This document shows, one piece after another, positions 14,708 to 22,372 of a DNA stretch of 57,469 bases. The stretch is from a virus. The position numbers and the translations under genes were made by a program. The stretch covers positions 1 through 57,469 of the IMG/VR virus record IMGVR_UViG_3300030102_005019. One strand, given 5' to 3'. The notes beneath the pieces were generated by a model that saw only the letters and a list, made by a program, of their open reading frames with translations, was not told the DNA's origin and did not search any database. The stretch's first letter is position 1; each line of letters begins with the position of its first letter.

Positions 14708-14709
14708 CA
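14700..14709 (+). repeat. GTGTATAGCA repeat at a gene end
   Basis: An exact copy; its TAG is the stop codon of the preceding gene, and CAGAC follows within 15 nt as in the 7892-8349 copies. Confidence 0.6.
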
Positions 14710-14740
14710 ACAGCGTACAGACACAAAACAAGTTCTTGCG

Positions 14741-14750
14741 TATAATATAA
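14741..14750 (+). promoter_or_regulatory. TATAATATAA promoter-like element
   Basis: It lies 21 nt before the ATG at 14772, about 30 nt after a GTGTATAGCA copy, repeating the order repeat - element - gene seen at 8319-8429. Confidence 0.4.
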
Positions 14751-14771
14751 TAAACATAAAAAAATAAAATT

Positions 14772-15020
14772 ATGGGAAACATGAGTTATTGCCGCTTTGA
14801 AAATACAGCGGGAGATTTAGAAGATTGTGTACACGCAATCGAAAACGGCGAGATGACAGTAGAAATGTCAGATTACGAAGTTGATGCTTTACAAGATCTG
14901 TTAAACCACAGCTTAAGCATTGTGGCTATGAGAAGAGAAATTGAAAGAGCTATAGATGCGTGGCATGAGCACGAGGCAGAAATGGAAAGACAAGAGGAAG
15001 AAGAGGAAGAAGAAGAATAA
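14772..15020 (+). CDS. 82-aa acidic protein of a widespread phage type
   Basis: The N-terminus MGNMSYCRFENTAGDLEDCV is a pattern I recall from many short, uncharacterised phage and bacterial proteins. A helical middle follows, and the C-terminus is an uninterrupted run of Glu. The acidic tail suggests binding to a basic partner or DNA mimicry, unproven. It shares the A of its TAA stop with the next ATG. Confidence 0.7.
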   Translation: MGNMSYCRFENTAGDLEDCVHAIENGEMTVEMSDYEVDALQDLLNHSLSIVAMRREIERAIDAWHEHEAEMERQEEEEEEEE

Positions 15021-15094
15021 TGAAAATAGTTTACTTAACATCAACCCTTACAATATTACTAATAATTTACTTTATATATAAATTACAACAATGA
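15020..15094 (+). CDS. 24-aa membrane microprotein
   Basis: MKIVYLTSTLTILLIIYFIY then KLQQ: one hydrophobic helix and a short polar tail. It is linked to both neighbours by stop/start overlaps (TAATG at 15020, ATGA at 15091-15094), which argues that it is translated. Function unknown. Confidence 0.5.
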   Translation: MKIVYLTSTLTILLIIYFIYKLQQ

Positions 15095-15456
15095 AAAACA
15101 ATTATAAAAAAACAGTTTTAAATCATTATCAATGTAGATATGATAGTGATATAAAAGCTTATGCGGGTTATGACAACACCTACGAGGTAATGTACACTGC
15201 AGACAGCTATGACATATTTGTTAAAATGCCAAATGCATCTTGGGATAAAGTAGAGCCAGATTATTGCATATTTTATTATTCTGAAGGCTTGTTAGAAGAC
15301 ATTAGACAAGATGTTCTTGATGGTAATTACATATACGTAGATCAGACAATTCAGGACGAGCTTTATATGACCGAAATTGACGATGAGTTTTGGCGAGATA
15401 TGTACATGGAAATAGAAGACGAAGCACAATTAATAGTTGAGCCAAATGAGGCATAG
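15091..15456 (+). CDS. 121-aa acidic early protein, unknown
   Basis: It is acidic and rich in Tyr and Asp (KNNYKKTVLNHYQCRYDSD, then EFWRDMYMEIEDEAQLIVEP). It is coupled by an ATGA overlap to the upstream microprotein. No family recognised. Confidence 0.65.
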   Translation: MKNNYKKTVLNHYQCRYDSDIKAYAGYDNTYEVMYTADSYDIFVKMPNASWDKVEPDYCIFYYSEGLLEDIRQDVLDGNYIYVDQTIQDELYMTEIDDEFWRDMYMEIEDEAQLIVEPNEA

Positions 15457-15748
15457 AATCGAAAGACAATGGCTTCACCACATAGAAAAGAGAAGAGAAG
15501 AAAGAAAATTTAAAATTATGACAATACAAGAGATAAAGAAAAGGACAAAGAAAAAAGCTCCGTATTTTTTTAGCAAAGACACGATGAACTTTTTTAATCA
15601 AAAGCTTTCTGACTTTGAAGTTAAAAAGCTATCAGATACAGAATATTTAATAACAGCACCAAGCTATTGGGGTGGTAAATTAATGGGTTACACAAAACGT
15701 ATATTTAACACTGAAACAAACGACTTACATGATGCGGAATCTAGATGA
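15446..15748 (+). CDS. Basic early protein, start uncertain
   Basis: This is 100 aa from the ATG at 15446, overlapping the previous stop by 11 nt. A second ATG at 15518 (MTIQEIKKRTKKKAPYFFSK) follows a typical A/T leader (AAATTTAAAATT) and would give 76 aa. The N-terminal half is strongly basic; the second half is beta-like (EYLITAPSYWGGKLMGYTKR). No family recognised. Confidence 0.6.
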   Translation: MRHRIERQWLHHIEKRREERKFKIMTIQEIKKRTKKKAPYFFSKDTMNFFNQKLSDFEVKKLSDTEYLITAPSYWGGKLMGYTKRIFNTETNDLHDAESR

Positions 15749-15983
15749 AATAATGAAAGATCAAGATAAAAGACAAGGAACAAAGGGTAAAGCTTGGAAC
15801 CACGTGTTTGCTAGGTATTTAAGATGCAACGCAAAAGTTAGAAGGCTTACAGATCAAATAGAGGGTAGATTACCTTTTGACACATTTATAAGTAAAGAAC
15901 TACACGCAAAAATGTTATCAGCAGAACGTGAAAACCTTAAAATGTATGATTACATGCTGCGTATAATAGATATGGACCAATGA
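15729..15983 (+). CDS. 84-aa basic helical protein, unknown
   Basis: MMRNLDEIMKDQDKRQGTKG starts a chain predicted to be mostly helical (ARYLRCNAKVRRLTDQIEGR). An adjacent second ATG makes the start ambiguous by one codon. It overlaps neighbours by 20 and 4 nt. No family recognised. Confidence 0.65.
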   Translation: MMRNLDEIMKDQDKRQGTKGKAWNHVFARYLRCNAKVRRLTDQIEGRLPFDTFISKELHAKMLSAERENLKMYDYMLRIIDMDQ

Positions 15984-16462
15984 AAAAAATAATCAGAACA
16001 ATTGAAATAATAATAATATTGCTTTTATTTGTACAACAAACTTTTTCACAAAAAAGAAAAATACAAGCTACAATATATCACCCAGTTGTTGGTCAAACTG
16101 ATGACACACCTTTTATAACAGCAAACGGTGGTATTATAGATCCAGATAACCCGGGTAAACATAGGTGGTTAGCTGTATCAAGAGATTTAGAAGAAGTGGG
16201 TTTAACAATGGGTACTATAGTTTGTATTGATAATGCGGGTGATATGAACGGAGACTGGATTGTAATGGATAGAATGAATAAAAGATGGACCGGTAAAATA
16301 GATTTTTTAGTTGATTACAGTGTTAAAGGTGGCAAATGGGAAGATGTTAAAATACAAGTAATAGGTGTTGTATCAGAAGATTGCATGTGTGGTACACCGT
16401 TTTATTATACCGGAATAAAATGTGAAACATACAAGCAATTAAAAATAAATAAAGTAAATTAG
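15980..16462 (+). CDS. Exported protein with RlpA/3D-type double-psi beta-barrel
   Basis: This is 160 aa. A basic start and hydrophobic core (IEIIIILLLFVQQTFS) form a signal peptide ending near residue 23. The mature part reads ATIYHPVVGQTDDTPFITA, then HRWLAVSRDLE, GTIVCIDNAGDMNGDWIV and DRMNKRW. This fits the layout of 3D/RlpA-like double-psi beta-barrels, whose Asp residues (D100-A-G-D103 and D113 region) are the catalytic set in lytic transglycosylases. Two Cys pairs near the end could form disulphides in the periplasm. It is unusual among early genes because it is exported; roles could be wall remodelling or entry exclusion. The fold call is moderate. Confidence 0.6.
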   Translation: MKKIIRTIEIIIILLLFVQQTFSQKRKIQATIYHPVVGQTDDTPFITANGGIIDPDNPGKHRWLAVSRDLEEVGLTMGTIVCIDNAGDMNGDWIVMDRMNKRWTGKIDFLVDYSVKGGKWEDVKIQVIGVVSEDCMCGTPFYYTGIKCETYKQLKINKVN

Positions 16463-16463
16463 C

Positions 16464-16473
16464 GTGTATAGCA
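16464..16473 (+). repeat. GTGTATAGCA repeat
   Basis: An exact copy, 2 nt after a stop codon, followed by CAGAC within 20 nt. Its GTG is an in-frame possible start of the next gene, but a true ATG lies downstream at 16503. Confidence 0.6.
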
Positions 16474-16502
16474 ATACTGTAACTACAGACATACAACGCG
16501 AG

Positions 16503-16787
16503 ATGGAATATAATATTAACGATGAACAATTAAACAAACTAGCAGATTTGATTGTAAAAAAAATTATAGCAAAACAAAACCACGTATATCTATTAGCCCT
16601 TGAAGAAGAAGATTTACTAGGTGAACTTGCAAGATTAACTACAATGTTACAGTTGTATGAAGACGGTGAAAAATACGAAAAAGCTCAAATTATTAAACGC
16701 AAAATGGATATTTTGAGTATCAAAATTAATAAGATAAATATTAAAATCAAAGATCACGACAAGGGGAATGATGATGATGATATTTAA
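16503..16787 (+). CDS. 94-aa helical protein with UVR-motif-like segment
   Basis: MEYNINDEQLNKLADLIVKK opens an all-helical protein. LQLYEDGEKYEKAQIIKRKM resembles the UvrB/UvrC interaction motif (L-x-DFExAAxxRD), a helical-hairpin protein-binding element; the match is loose. The C-terminus is a short run of Asp. It is the last gene before the hairpin at 16805 that closes the early cluster. Confidence 0.55.
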   Translation: MEYNINDEQLNKLADLIVKKIIAKQNHVYLLALEEEDLLGELARLTTMLQLYEDGEKYEKAQIIKRKMDILSIKINKINIKIKDHDKGNDDDDI

Positions 16788-16804
16788 TTTGAATTATTAT
16801 AATT

Positions 16805-16859
16805 TTTTAGTTGTTTGAAATGTTCAGGGGTTTGATCTTTGACCTGAACGCAACTAAAA
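16805..16859 (+). terminator. Two-tier hairpin closing the early cluster
   Basis: TTTTAGTTG 16805-16813 pairs with CAACTAAAA 16851-16859; inside it GTTCAGG 16822-16828 pairs with CCTGAAC 16843-16849 around a further GGT/ACC. No T-run follows, so it may be a processing or attenuation structure separating the early genes from the replication operon that begins at 16899. Confidence 0.5.
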
Positions 16860-16898
16860 CTATGACAATAGGTTATAAGATATATATATTACAGGCTA

Positions 16899-17561
16899 AT
16901 GTCACACAATAGACTAGATTATTTAAATAATAATAGAATCATATACAGAAGGTATCCTGTAAATGATAAACCTACACATGATTTTGTGTGGGGTTGGTTT
17001 TATGAACAAGGCACGCATGAGTACTATTATTTATTTCATAGTGCATCTATGATAACAACGTACAGATCATTAAAATGGCATATGCTTGTTTTATCATACC
17101 TCAATACCGAAATGACAAATGATAATTTTAAAAAACTATACAAATACATAACTAATAGAGATAATGGATTTACAACTTTTAGTATTAATAATAACGATAG
17201 CAGCCGTATTTTTAAGGAAATATTAAATTCAGACTTTGAACGAGCACCAAAAAATAAAGCTAGAAAAGTCATATTTAAAATGGGTTGCGGATTAACAAAA
17301 ACAGAAAAATTAAAAATAACAGGAAGTTTAATAGGTAGAAAAAACAGTGTTACAAGTAGTGATTTATATGAAATTATGTTATATATTCATGATACAAGCG
17401 AAAAAATTACGATAAAAAAGATTGCGACTATATTAAAAGTTTCAACTCGTACTATATTTCGAAACATGAATAACCAACTTAATAAAGAAAAGAAATTACT
17501 TAATGAAGAGTTACAACGTACCAAATTACGTACGTTACAAAAAGAGTTTAGCGGAACGTAA
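16899..17561 (+). CDS. Putative DNA-binding protein with C-terminal helix-turn-helix
   Basis: This is 220 aa. The N-terminal ~110 residues are aromatic-rich (DFVWGWFYEQGTHEYYYLFH) and unrecognised. Around residues 170-195, ITIKKIATILKVSTRTIFRN fits a helix-turn-helix, followed by a Lys/Glu helix. It is the first gene after the early-cluster hairpin, and its end overlaps the sigma-factor gene by 59 nt, so the two are co-expressed. A transcriptional regulator is the best guess; no known family is assigned. Confidence 0.55.
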   Translation: MSHNRLDYLNNNRIIYRRYPVNDKPTHDFVWGWFYEQGTHEYYYLFHSASMITTYRSLKWHMLVLSYLNTEMTNDNFKKLYKYITNRDNGFTTFSINNNDSSRIFKEILNSDFERAPKNKARKVIFKMGCGLTKTEKLKITGSLIGRKNSVTSSDLYEIMLYIHDTSEKITIKKIATILKVSTRTIFRNMNNQLNKEKKLLNEELQRTKLRTLQKEFSGT

Positions 17562-18258
17562 AATTGAAAATAAACCTTGGAAAGAATATACAAGAGAAGA
17601 ATTAATAATAAAGCTTATGCCATACGCAGAACAAATATCACATAGTTTTTCTACAGCTGATAAAGCTTCAGGTGTTATGAGCATGTTAGACATTATGCAA
17701 GAATCTTTCTATGGTTTAATTGCAGCTGTGGATCGTATAGACTGGAACATTATAGTTCAGGGTGATGAAGATGAAGTATTAAAACAAATAAAAGGCTTTG
17801 TTAAAAAAAGAATTAAAGGGTCAACAAGAAGACACATAGACATGAACAGAGGAGATATACGTATACCAGAACATAAGCTTAACGAAATACGTAGAAATAA
17901 TGGTGAAGATAAAAAAATGATTAAGATGTTTTTTAACTCAATTTTTCTAAGCATTGATGATGATGATGACAGAAAAACAAATTATGAGTTCGAAGACAAA
18001 TCAAAACAATATAATATTAATATTCTTAATAAATATATATTATCTTTGATGAAGACTCATTTAAATGATAAAGAATATGAAGTATTAAGAATGAGCTATG
18101 GTTTAGACTGTGATAAATTACAGGCAAAAGAAATAGCAGCAATACTCAATATAACAGGAGTATCAGACTTTGTGAGAATATCACAAATAAAAAGAGAAGC
18201 TCTGGATAAACTTATTGAAAAGGTAGATCCAGACAGTATTATAGATTTTTTAAACTAA
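17503..18258 (+). CDS. Phage RNA polymerase sigma factor (sigma-70 family)
   Basis: This is 251 aa. Residues ~38-84 (LMPYAEQISHSF, then DIMQESFYGLIAAVDRIDW) match region 2, which binds core polymerase and melts the -10. ~150-240 holds a region-4-like HTH: LNDKEYEVLRMSYGLD, QAKEIAAILN, then RISQIKREALDKL. The loop between helices carries an insertion (NITGVSDFV). It directs host RNA polymerase to phage promoters, probably the middle or late ones. It starts inside the preceding HTH gene. Identification as a sigma-like factor is good; its promoter specificity is unknown. Confidence 0.8.
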   Translation: MKSYNVPNYVRYKKSLAERKIENKPWKEYTREELIIKLMPYAEQISHSFSTADKASGVMSMLDIMQESFYGLIAAVDRIDWNIIVQGDEDEVLKQIKGFVKKRIKGSTRRHIDMNRGDIRIPEHKLNEIRRNNGEDKKMIKMFFNSIFLSIDDDDDRKTNYEFEDKSKQYNINILNKYILSLMKTHLNDKEYEVLRMSYGLDCDKLQAKEIAAILNITGVSDFVRISQIKREALDKLIEKVDPDSIIDFLN

Positions 18259-18271
18259 TAAAATTAAACAT

Positions 18272-18688
18272 ATGAATACCACAAAAACCAGAACCGAAAT
18301 TTTAAATGAGTTATATAAGAAATATAACTTACACAAAGAAGACACGTTTAAATCCCCTCAAGGTTGGACTATTATAACAAGATCAGGTATAGATAAAATT
18401 CAAGCTGTAGCTGATATTAATATAGATTACGACGTTGTCGAATATACACCAGGTGTTTCAGCAGCTGTTAAAGCTAGTTCAGTTTGGAACGACAGGCCAC
18501 TGACTACGTTTGGCGAGGCTAATGAGAAAAACTGTAGACAAAGTTACGTTTTAGCTATGGCTGAAAAAAGAGCTATGTCTCGTATCGTGTTAAAATACAC
18601 GGGTTTTTATGCGTTGGGTGTATTTGGTCAAGACGAATCAGAAGACTTCGTAGATGAAAAAAAATATACGTTAAAACGAACATTATAA
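18272..18688 (+). CDS. Replication/recombination-linked conserved phage protein
   Basis: This is 138 aa. The recognisable stretch is TTFGEANEKNCRQSYVLAMA followed by EKRAMSRIVLKYTG. It resembles proteins found beside RecE-like nucleases and SSBs in Bacteroidota phages. It sits directly upstream of such a nuclease (2 nt) and an SSB. By context it may be a single-strand annealing or recombination mediator. I cannot tie it to RecT, Erf or Rad52 from sequence alone. Confidence 0.5.
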   Translation: MNTTKTRTEILNELYKKYNLHKEDTFKSPQGWTIITRSGIDKIQAVADINIDYDVVEYTPGVSAAVKASSVWNDRPLTTFGEANEKNCRQSYVLAMAEKRAMSRIVLKYTGFYALGVFGQDESEDFVDEKKYTLKRTL

Positions 18689-18689
18689 C

Positions 18690-19445
18690 ATGAACAAAAA
18701 ACAAAAAGCTGAATGGTTAAAGCTTTTAGAAGATGATAATCATTATTATGGTGACTTCGGACAAAAGTTTTTATCATACAGTAAAATAGGTACGTTATTA
18801 AATAATCCTGCAGGTTTTATGGATCAACAAGATCAGAATGTAAACATGCTTATAGGTGGATATTTACACACAATAATATTAGAACCTGAAAAAATTAATA
18901 CGTACAAGGTTATAGAGGCTAGCACGCGAAACACAAAGGTATATAAAGAGATGTCAGATGGTGAGCTGTGTTTATTACAACATGAGGTTGATAAAATTGA
19001 ATTACTAAGAGATAAACTTTTAGCTAATGAAGTTTGTGAAAACTTAATACATGGTAATAAAAAAACAGAACAAAACATAAGTTATGAAATACCAGGTATT
19101 GCTGAAATATATGGAAACTTATGGAAAGGCAAGGCCGATATAATAAATAAAAATGAAAATTTAATCATTGACATTAAGACAACTTCCGATGTTGATGGTT
19201 TTCGTTATAGTGCAAGGAAGTTTAATTACGATTGTCAAGCTTATATTTATAGACAACTATTTGATCTTGACATGATGTTTATGGCTATAGACAAGAGTAC
19301 ACATAAAATAGCTATATTTGAATGTTCTGAAGAGTTTTACGACTCAGGACAAGATAAAGTTATGCGTGCAACAGACATGTATAACTTGTTTTATAAAACA
19401 GAAGGCTTTGATCCTTCACAATATTTTGAATCTAAAATTTTATAA
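18690..19445 (+). CDS. RecE/Cas4-like PD-(D/E)XK exonuclease
   Basis: This is 251 aa with the order expected for RecE-like/Cas4-like nucleases: H60 in GGYLHTIILEP, then WKGKAD with D150, IIDIKTT with D161 and K163, and QAYIY with Q183 and Y185. These residues bind metal and cleave DNA, usually 5'-to-3', producing 3' single strands for annealing. No Cys cluster of Cas4 is seen, favouring the RecE/lambda-Exo type. It is flanked by a putative recombination protein and SSB, a coherent recombination cassette. Confidence 0.82.
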   Translation: MNKKQKAEWLKLLEDDNHYYGDFGQKFLSYSKIGTLLNNPAGFMDQQDQNVNMLIGGYLHTIILEPEKINTYKVIEASTRNTKVYKEMSDGELCLLQHEVDKIELLRDKLLANEVCENLIHGNKKTEQNISYEIPGIAEIYGNLWKGKADIINKNENLIIDIKTTSDVDGFRYSARKFNYDCQAYIYRQLFDLDMMFMAIDKSTHKIAIFECSEEFYDSGQDKVMRATDMYNLFYKTEGFDPSQYFESKIL

Positions 19446-19447
19446 TT

Positions 19448-19756
19448 ATGGCAGGACTTATAAACGCAAGTTTAAATCTTACAGAAATACCTAAAGACAG
19501 AATTGTTAAAGGTAAAAAAGGTCAATACATTAACGTTACAATAGCTGTTAATGATGACCCAGATCAGTTTGATCAGCATTGTTCAATTACAGTGCAACAA
19601 ACTAAAGAAGAAAGAGAAGCTAAAGAAAAAAAGCTTTATCTAGGTAACGGAAAAGTTGTTTGGTCAAATGGTGTTTTTCCAGACAAACCAGCTTTTGTAG
19701 AAAAAACTCCAATAGCTCCTGAAGCTAAAGTACAAAACGACGACTTACCATTTTAA
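19448..19756 (+). CDS. ssb: Single-stranded DNA-binding protein
   Basis: This is 102 aa, starting MAGLINASLNLTEIPKDRIV. The OB-like strands (GQYINVTIAVNDD, HCSITVQQTKEERE) are followed by a flexible linker and the acidic-hydrophobic tip DDLPF. That tip is the hallmark of SSB C-termini that recruit replication and repair proteins. It is shorter than E. coli SSB (178 aa), as in many small phage SSBs. It lies between the RecE-like nuclease and the primase-helicase. Confidence 0.78.
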   Translation: MAGLINASLNLTEIPKDRIVKGKKGQYINVTIAVNDDPDQFDQHCSITVQQTKEEREAKEKKLYLGNGKVVWSNGVFPDKPAFVEKTPIAPEAKVQNDDLPF

Positions 19757-19769
19757 TTTAATATAATAA

Positions 19770-21497
19770 ATGCACGTTAACGACGTAGAGATCAATGGCT
19801 TTGCAATAGACGAATTTAATGTCTATAAGCTTGAGGTGGGTAAAACACAAGGTATTTGCCCACTTTGTTCTCACGATAGAAAACCTAAAAATAGAAAAGC
19901 AAAATGTGCAAGCTATGATTGGGAAAGAGGTTTGGGTACATGTCACAACTGTAATAACACTTTTCAATTCCATACATATAAACGTAAAGGCAATAAAAAC
20001 AAAGATTATGTTTTGCCTCAATATTCAACTAAAACACACGCGCAACCTGGTGAACGTTTGTTACAATGGTTTAACAAGCGTGGTATAAGCCAAAAAACAT
20101 TACAAGAGTTAAATGTCTCTCAAGGTCCAGAATATATGCCACAAACTGGTAAGGAGGAAACAACAATTAAATTCAATTATATTGTTGGTGGTAAATTAAT
20201 AAACATTAAATATAGAGACGCTAGAAAAAACTTTAAACTTTATAAAGGCGCTGAAAAAGTATTTTATAATATTGATAGCATTGTTGGGTATGACACTTGC
20301 GTTATAACAGAGGGTGAAATGGACGTTTTAGCTTTTCATGAGGCAGGAATAAAAAACGTAATATCAGTACCTAATGGAGCAACCATAAACAATAATAATT
20401 TAGATTATTTAGATAATTGTATAGATTATTTTGATGATAAGAAAAAAGTTATTATTGCTGTAGACGCAGACGTTGCTGGTCAAGCTTTACAACAAGAACT
20501 TATACGTAGGCTAGGTCCAGAAGTTTGCTATACACTTTCGTTTACCGACGTTAAAGATCCAAACGAATACTTATTAAAACATGGTAAAGATGAATTAAGG
20601 TCTATAGTTAGTAAAGCTAAACCTGTACCGCTAGAAAACGTTACAACATATAAAGATATAGAAGCTGATGTAGAAGAGTTTGTTAAACATGGTTTCAAAC
20701 CTGGTTATCAAGTTGGTTTGTCTAATTTTGATAATATTTTTAGTACATACACAGGTCAATTTATTACTGTAACAGGTATACCAAGCAGTGGTAAATCAGA
20801 CTTTGTAGATCAAATGTGTATTGGTTATAATAAAAATTATGGTTGGAAAACAGCCTTTGCGTCACCAGAGAACGCACCAACATATTTACATATTCACAAG
20901 CTAATACGTAAGGTCTGGGAAGGTATGCCAAGTAAAAACGACATACACGGTGACAAATGGAAAAGTGTTACAAACCACATTAACGATAATTTCTATTTTA
21001 TTGATTTAGAGCGGTTTACGTTAGAAAGTGTGTTACGAAAGGGTGCAGAACTTGTTAAGCGTAAAGGTATTAAATGTTTGGTTATAGATCCTTTCAATAA
21101 GATAAGAGATGTAGATTCAAACACTGATGACATAAACAGGTACACAATGGAATATCTTACAAAAATTGAAACTTTTTGTAAAAAATATGATACATTAGTG
21201 TTTATAGTTGCGCATCCTACAAAAATGTACAAAGACAGCAATGGTAATATAGAAGAACCAACAATGTATAATATTAAAGGCGGTGGTGAATGGTATGATG
21301 CAAGCTATCACGGTTTATTAATTCATAGAAACTATGAAGAAAAAACTGTAAAAGCAAAAATATTAAAAGTTAAATTTCAAAACTTAGGTGAAAATGGAGC
21401 TGAAGCACATTTTAGGTGGGATCGTAGATCAGGTTGTTTTATACCTATAATAACTGATACAATAAATGAAGAAGAGGCGTTACCCTGGGAAAAATGA
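19770..21497 (+). CDS. Primase-helicase (T7 gp4/Twinkle type)
   Basis: This is 575 aa. The zinc-binding domain has C30-x2-C33 and C58-x2-C61. The Toprim primase domain has E181 in ITEGEMDVLAF and D232-x-D234 in AVDADVAGQ. The RecA-fold helicase has Walker A GIPSSGKS at 336-343, a Walker B-like LVIDPFN, and IVAHPTKM further on. It would unwind DNA at the fork and lay down primers as a hexamer. The C-terminal acidic end resembles the polymerase-contacting tail of T7 gp4. No DNA polymerase is seen in the window, so the host enzyme or an unseen gene must extend the primers. Confidence 0.88.
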   Translation: MHVNDVEINGFAIDEFNVYKLEVGKTQGICPLCSHDRKPKNRKAKCASYDWERGLGTCHNCNNTFQFHTYKRKGNKNKDYVLPQYSTKTHAQPGERLLQWFNKRGISQKTLQELNVSQGPEYMPQTGKEETTIKFNYIVGGKLINIKYRDARKNFKLYKGAEKVFYNIDSIVGYDTCVITEGEMDVLAFHEAGIKNVISVPNGATINNNNLDYLDNCIDYFDDKKKVIIAVDADVAGQALQQELIRRLGPEVCYTLSFTDVKDPNEYLLKHGKDELRSIVSKAKPVPLENVTTYKDIEADVEEFVKHGFKPGYQVGLSNFDNIFSTYTGQFITVTGIPSSGKSDFVDQMCIGYNKNYGWKTAFASPENAPTYLHIHKLIRKVWEGMPSKNDIHGDKWKSVTNHINDNFYFIDLERFTLESVLRKGAELVKRKGIKCLVIDPFNKIRDVDSNTDDINRYTMEYLTKIETFCKKYDTLVFIVAHPTKMYKDSNGNIEEPTMYNIKGGGEWYDASYHGLLIHRNYEEKTVKAKILKVKFQNLGENGAEAHFRWDRRSGCFIPIITDTINEEEALPWEK

Positions 21498-21744
21498 TAA
21501 TGTTATACGGTATGGTAAATATAATCCTACAGACAAAGAAATTGAAGCTAGAAATTGGTGTATCAATAATAGAATTATTATTTGGCCAGAAACAAAGCTT
21601 GCTAATTCTTGGAAAATTGAAATAAGAATAAATGGAAAAAGTTATAAATCACCTGAAGAATACCGCAGAGATGTTGTATGGCAAAAAATGTATGAGTTCT
21701 ACGGGTATTATTACAAAAAATATAGAAATGAAAACAGTATTTGA
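21466..21744 (+). CDS. 92-aa protein, unknown
   Basis: It starts inside the end of the primase-helicase gene (32-nt overlap). The clearest part is TDKEIEARNWCINNRIIIWP, then SWKIEIRINGKSYKSPEEYR. The chain is basic and aromatic. Placed between replication and nucleotide-metabolism genes. No family recognised. Confidence 0.6.
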   Translation: MKKRRYPGKNDNVIRYGKYNPTDKEIEARNWCINNRIIIWPETKLANSWKIEIRINGKSYKSPEEYRRDVVWQKMYEFYGYYYKKYRNENSI

Positions 21745-22372
21745 TAACGCAAACGAAGCTTACGAATATTTTTTAGATAAAATAATATTAGAAGGTAAAG
21801 ACTTTGATAATACAAAGGCTTTATTTAATGTTGGTTTTACAATTTTAAATCCAGAAAAAAATATTATAAAAAACAAAGAACGAAATTGGAAAATAGACTA
21901 CGCTGAAGCTGAATGGAAATGGTATGTGTCTGGTGATCGTAATATAAAAAAGCTTGGAGAGCTTTATGGCAAAATACCTGCTATTTGGAAACGCATGGCT
22001 TTTCCCAACGGTAACGTAAACTCTAATTATGGTTGGCAATGGAGAAGAAACGATCAATTAAACATGGTTATAAATTTATTACGCAACTCGCCTAACACAA
22101 GGCAAGCTGCAATAAGTATATACGATGGTAAAGAGATGTTAGATTATGATTATGACACGCCTTGTACGTATGCTGTTCAGTTTACAATATTAGATAATGA
22201 GCTAAATATGTCAGCTATAATGCGTTCTAATGATCTCTGGTACGGCTTTTGTAACGATCAGTACTGTTTTAGTCAATTACAAAAATATGTTGCAGAGAGA
22301 TTAAATTTACGGGTTGGTACATATTATCATTTTGCACACAACCTGCATTTGTATAACGATAAAATAAATTAA
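21728..22372 (+). CDS. Thymidylate-synthase-fold enzyme, possibly a dCMP hydroxymethylase
   Basis: This is 214 aa from the ATG at 21728 (MKTVFDNANEAYEYFLDKII). ThyA signatures fall at the same numbers as in E. coli ThyA: nucleophile C146 in TPCTYAVQF, R166-S167-x-D169, H207 and Y209. Folate/pyrimidine-pocket elements WKWYVSGD, IW and YGWQWR are present. The residue that reads the base, Asn177 in thymidylate synthases, is Asp177 here (GFCND), as in T4 dCMP hydroxymethylase. The N-terminal phosphate-binding Arg segment is shortened. It may make hydroxymethyl-dCMP, or be a variant thymidylate synthase. Confidence 0.75.
   Translation: MKTVFDNANEAYEYFLDKIILEGKDFDNTKALFNVGFTILNPEKNIIKNKERNWKIDYAEAEWKWYVSGDRNIKKLGELYGKIPAIWKRMAFPNGNVNSNYGWQWRRNDQLNMVINLLRNSPNTRQAAISIYDGKEMLDYDYDTPCTYAVQFTILDNELNMSAIMRSNDLWYGFCNDQYCFSQLQKYVAERLNLRVGTYYHFAHNLHLYNDKIN

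Noticed and set aside
20526-20535. Antisense GTGTATAGCA copy in the primase-helicase gene as a promoter
   Set aside because: It lies inside conserved coding sequence with no TATAAT element or leftward gene nearby; it is counted only as a repeat occurrence.
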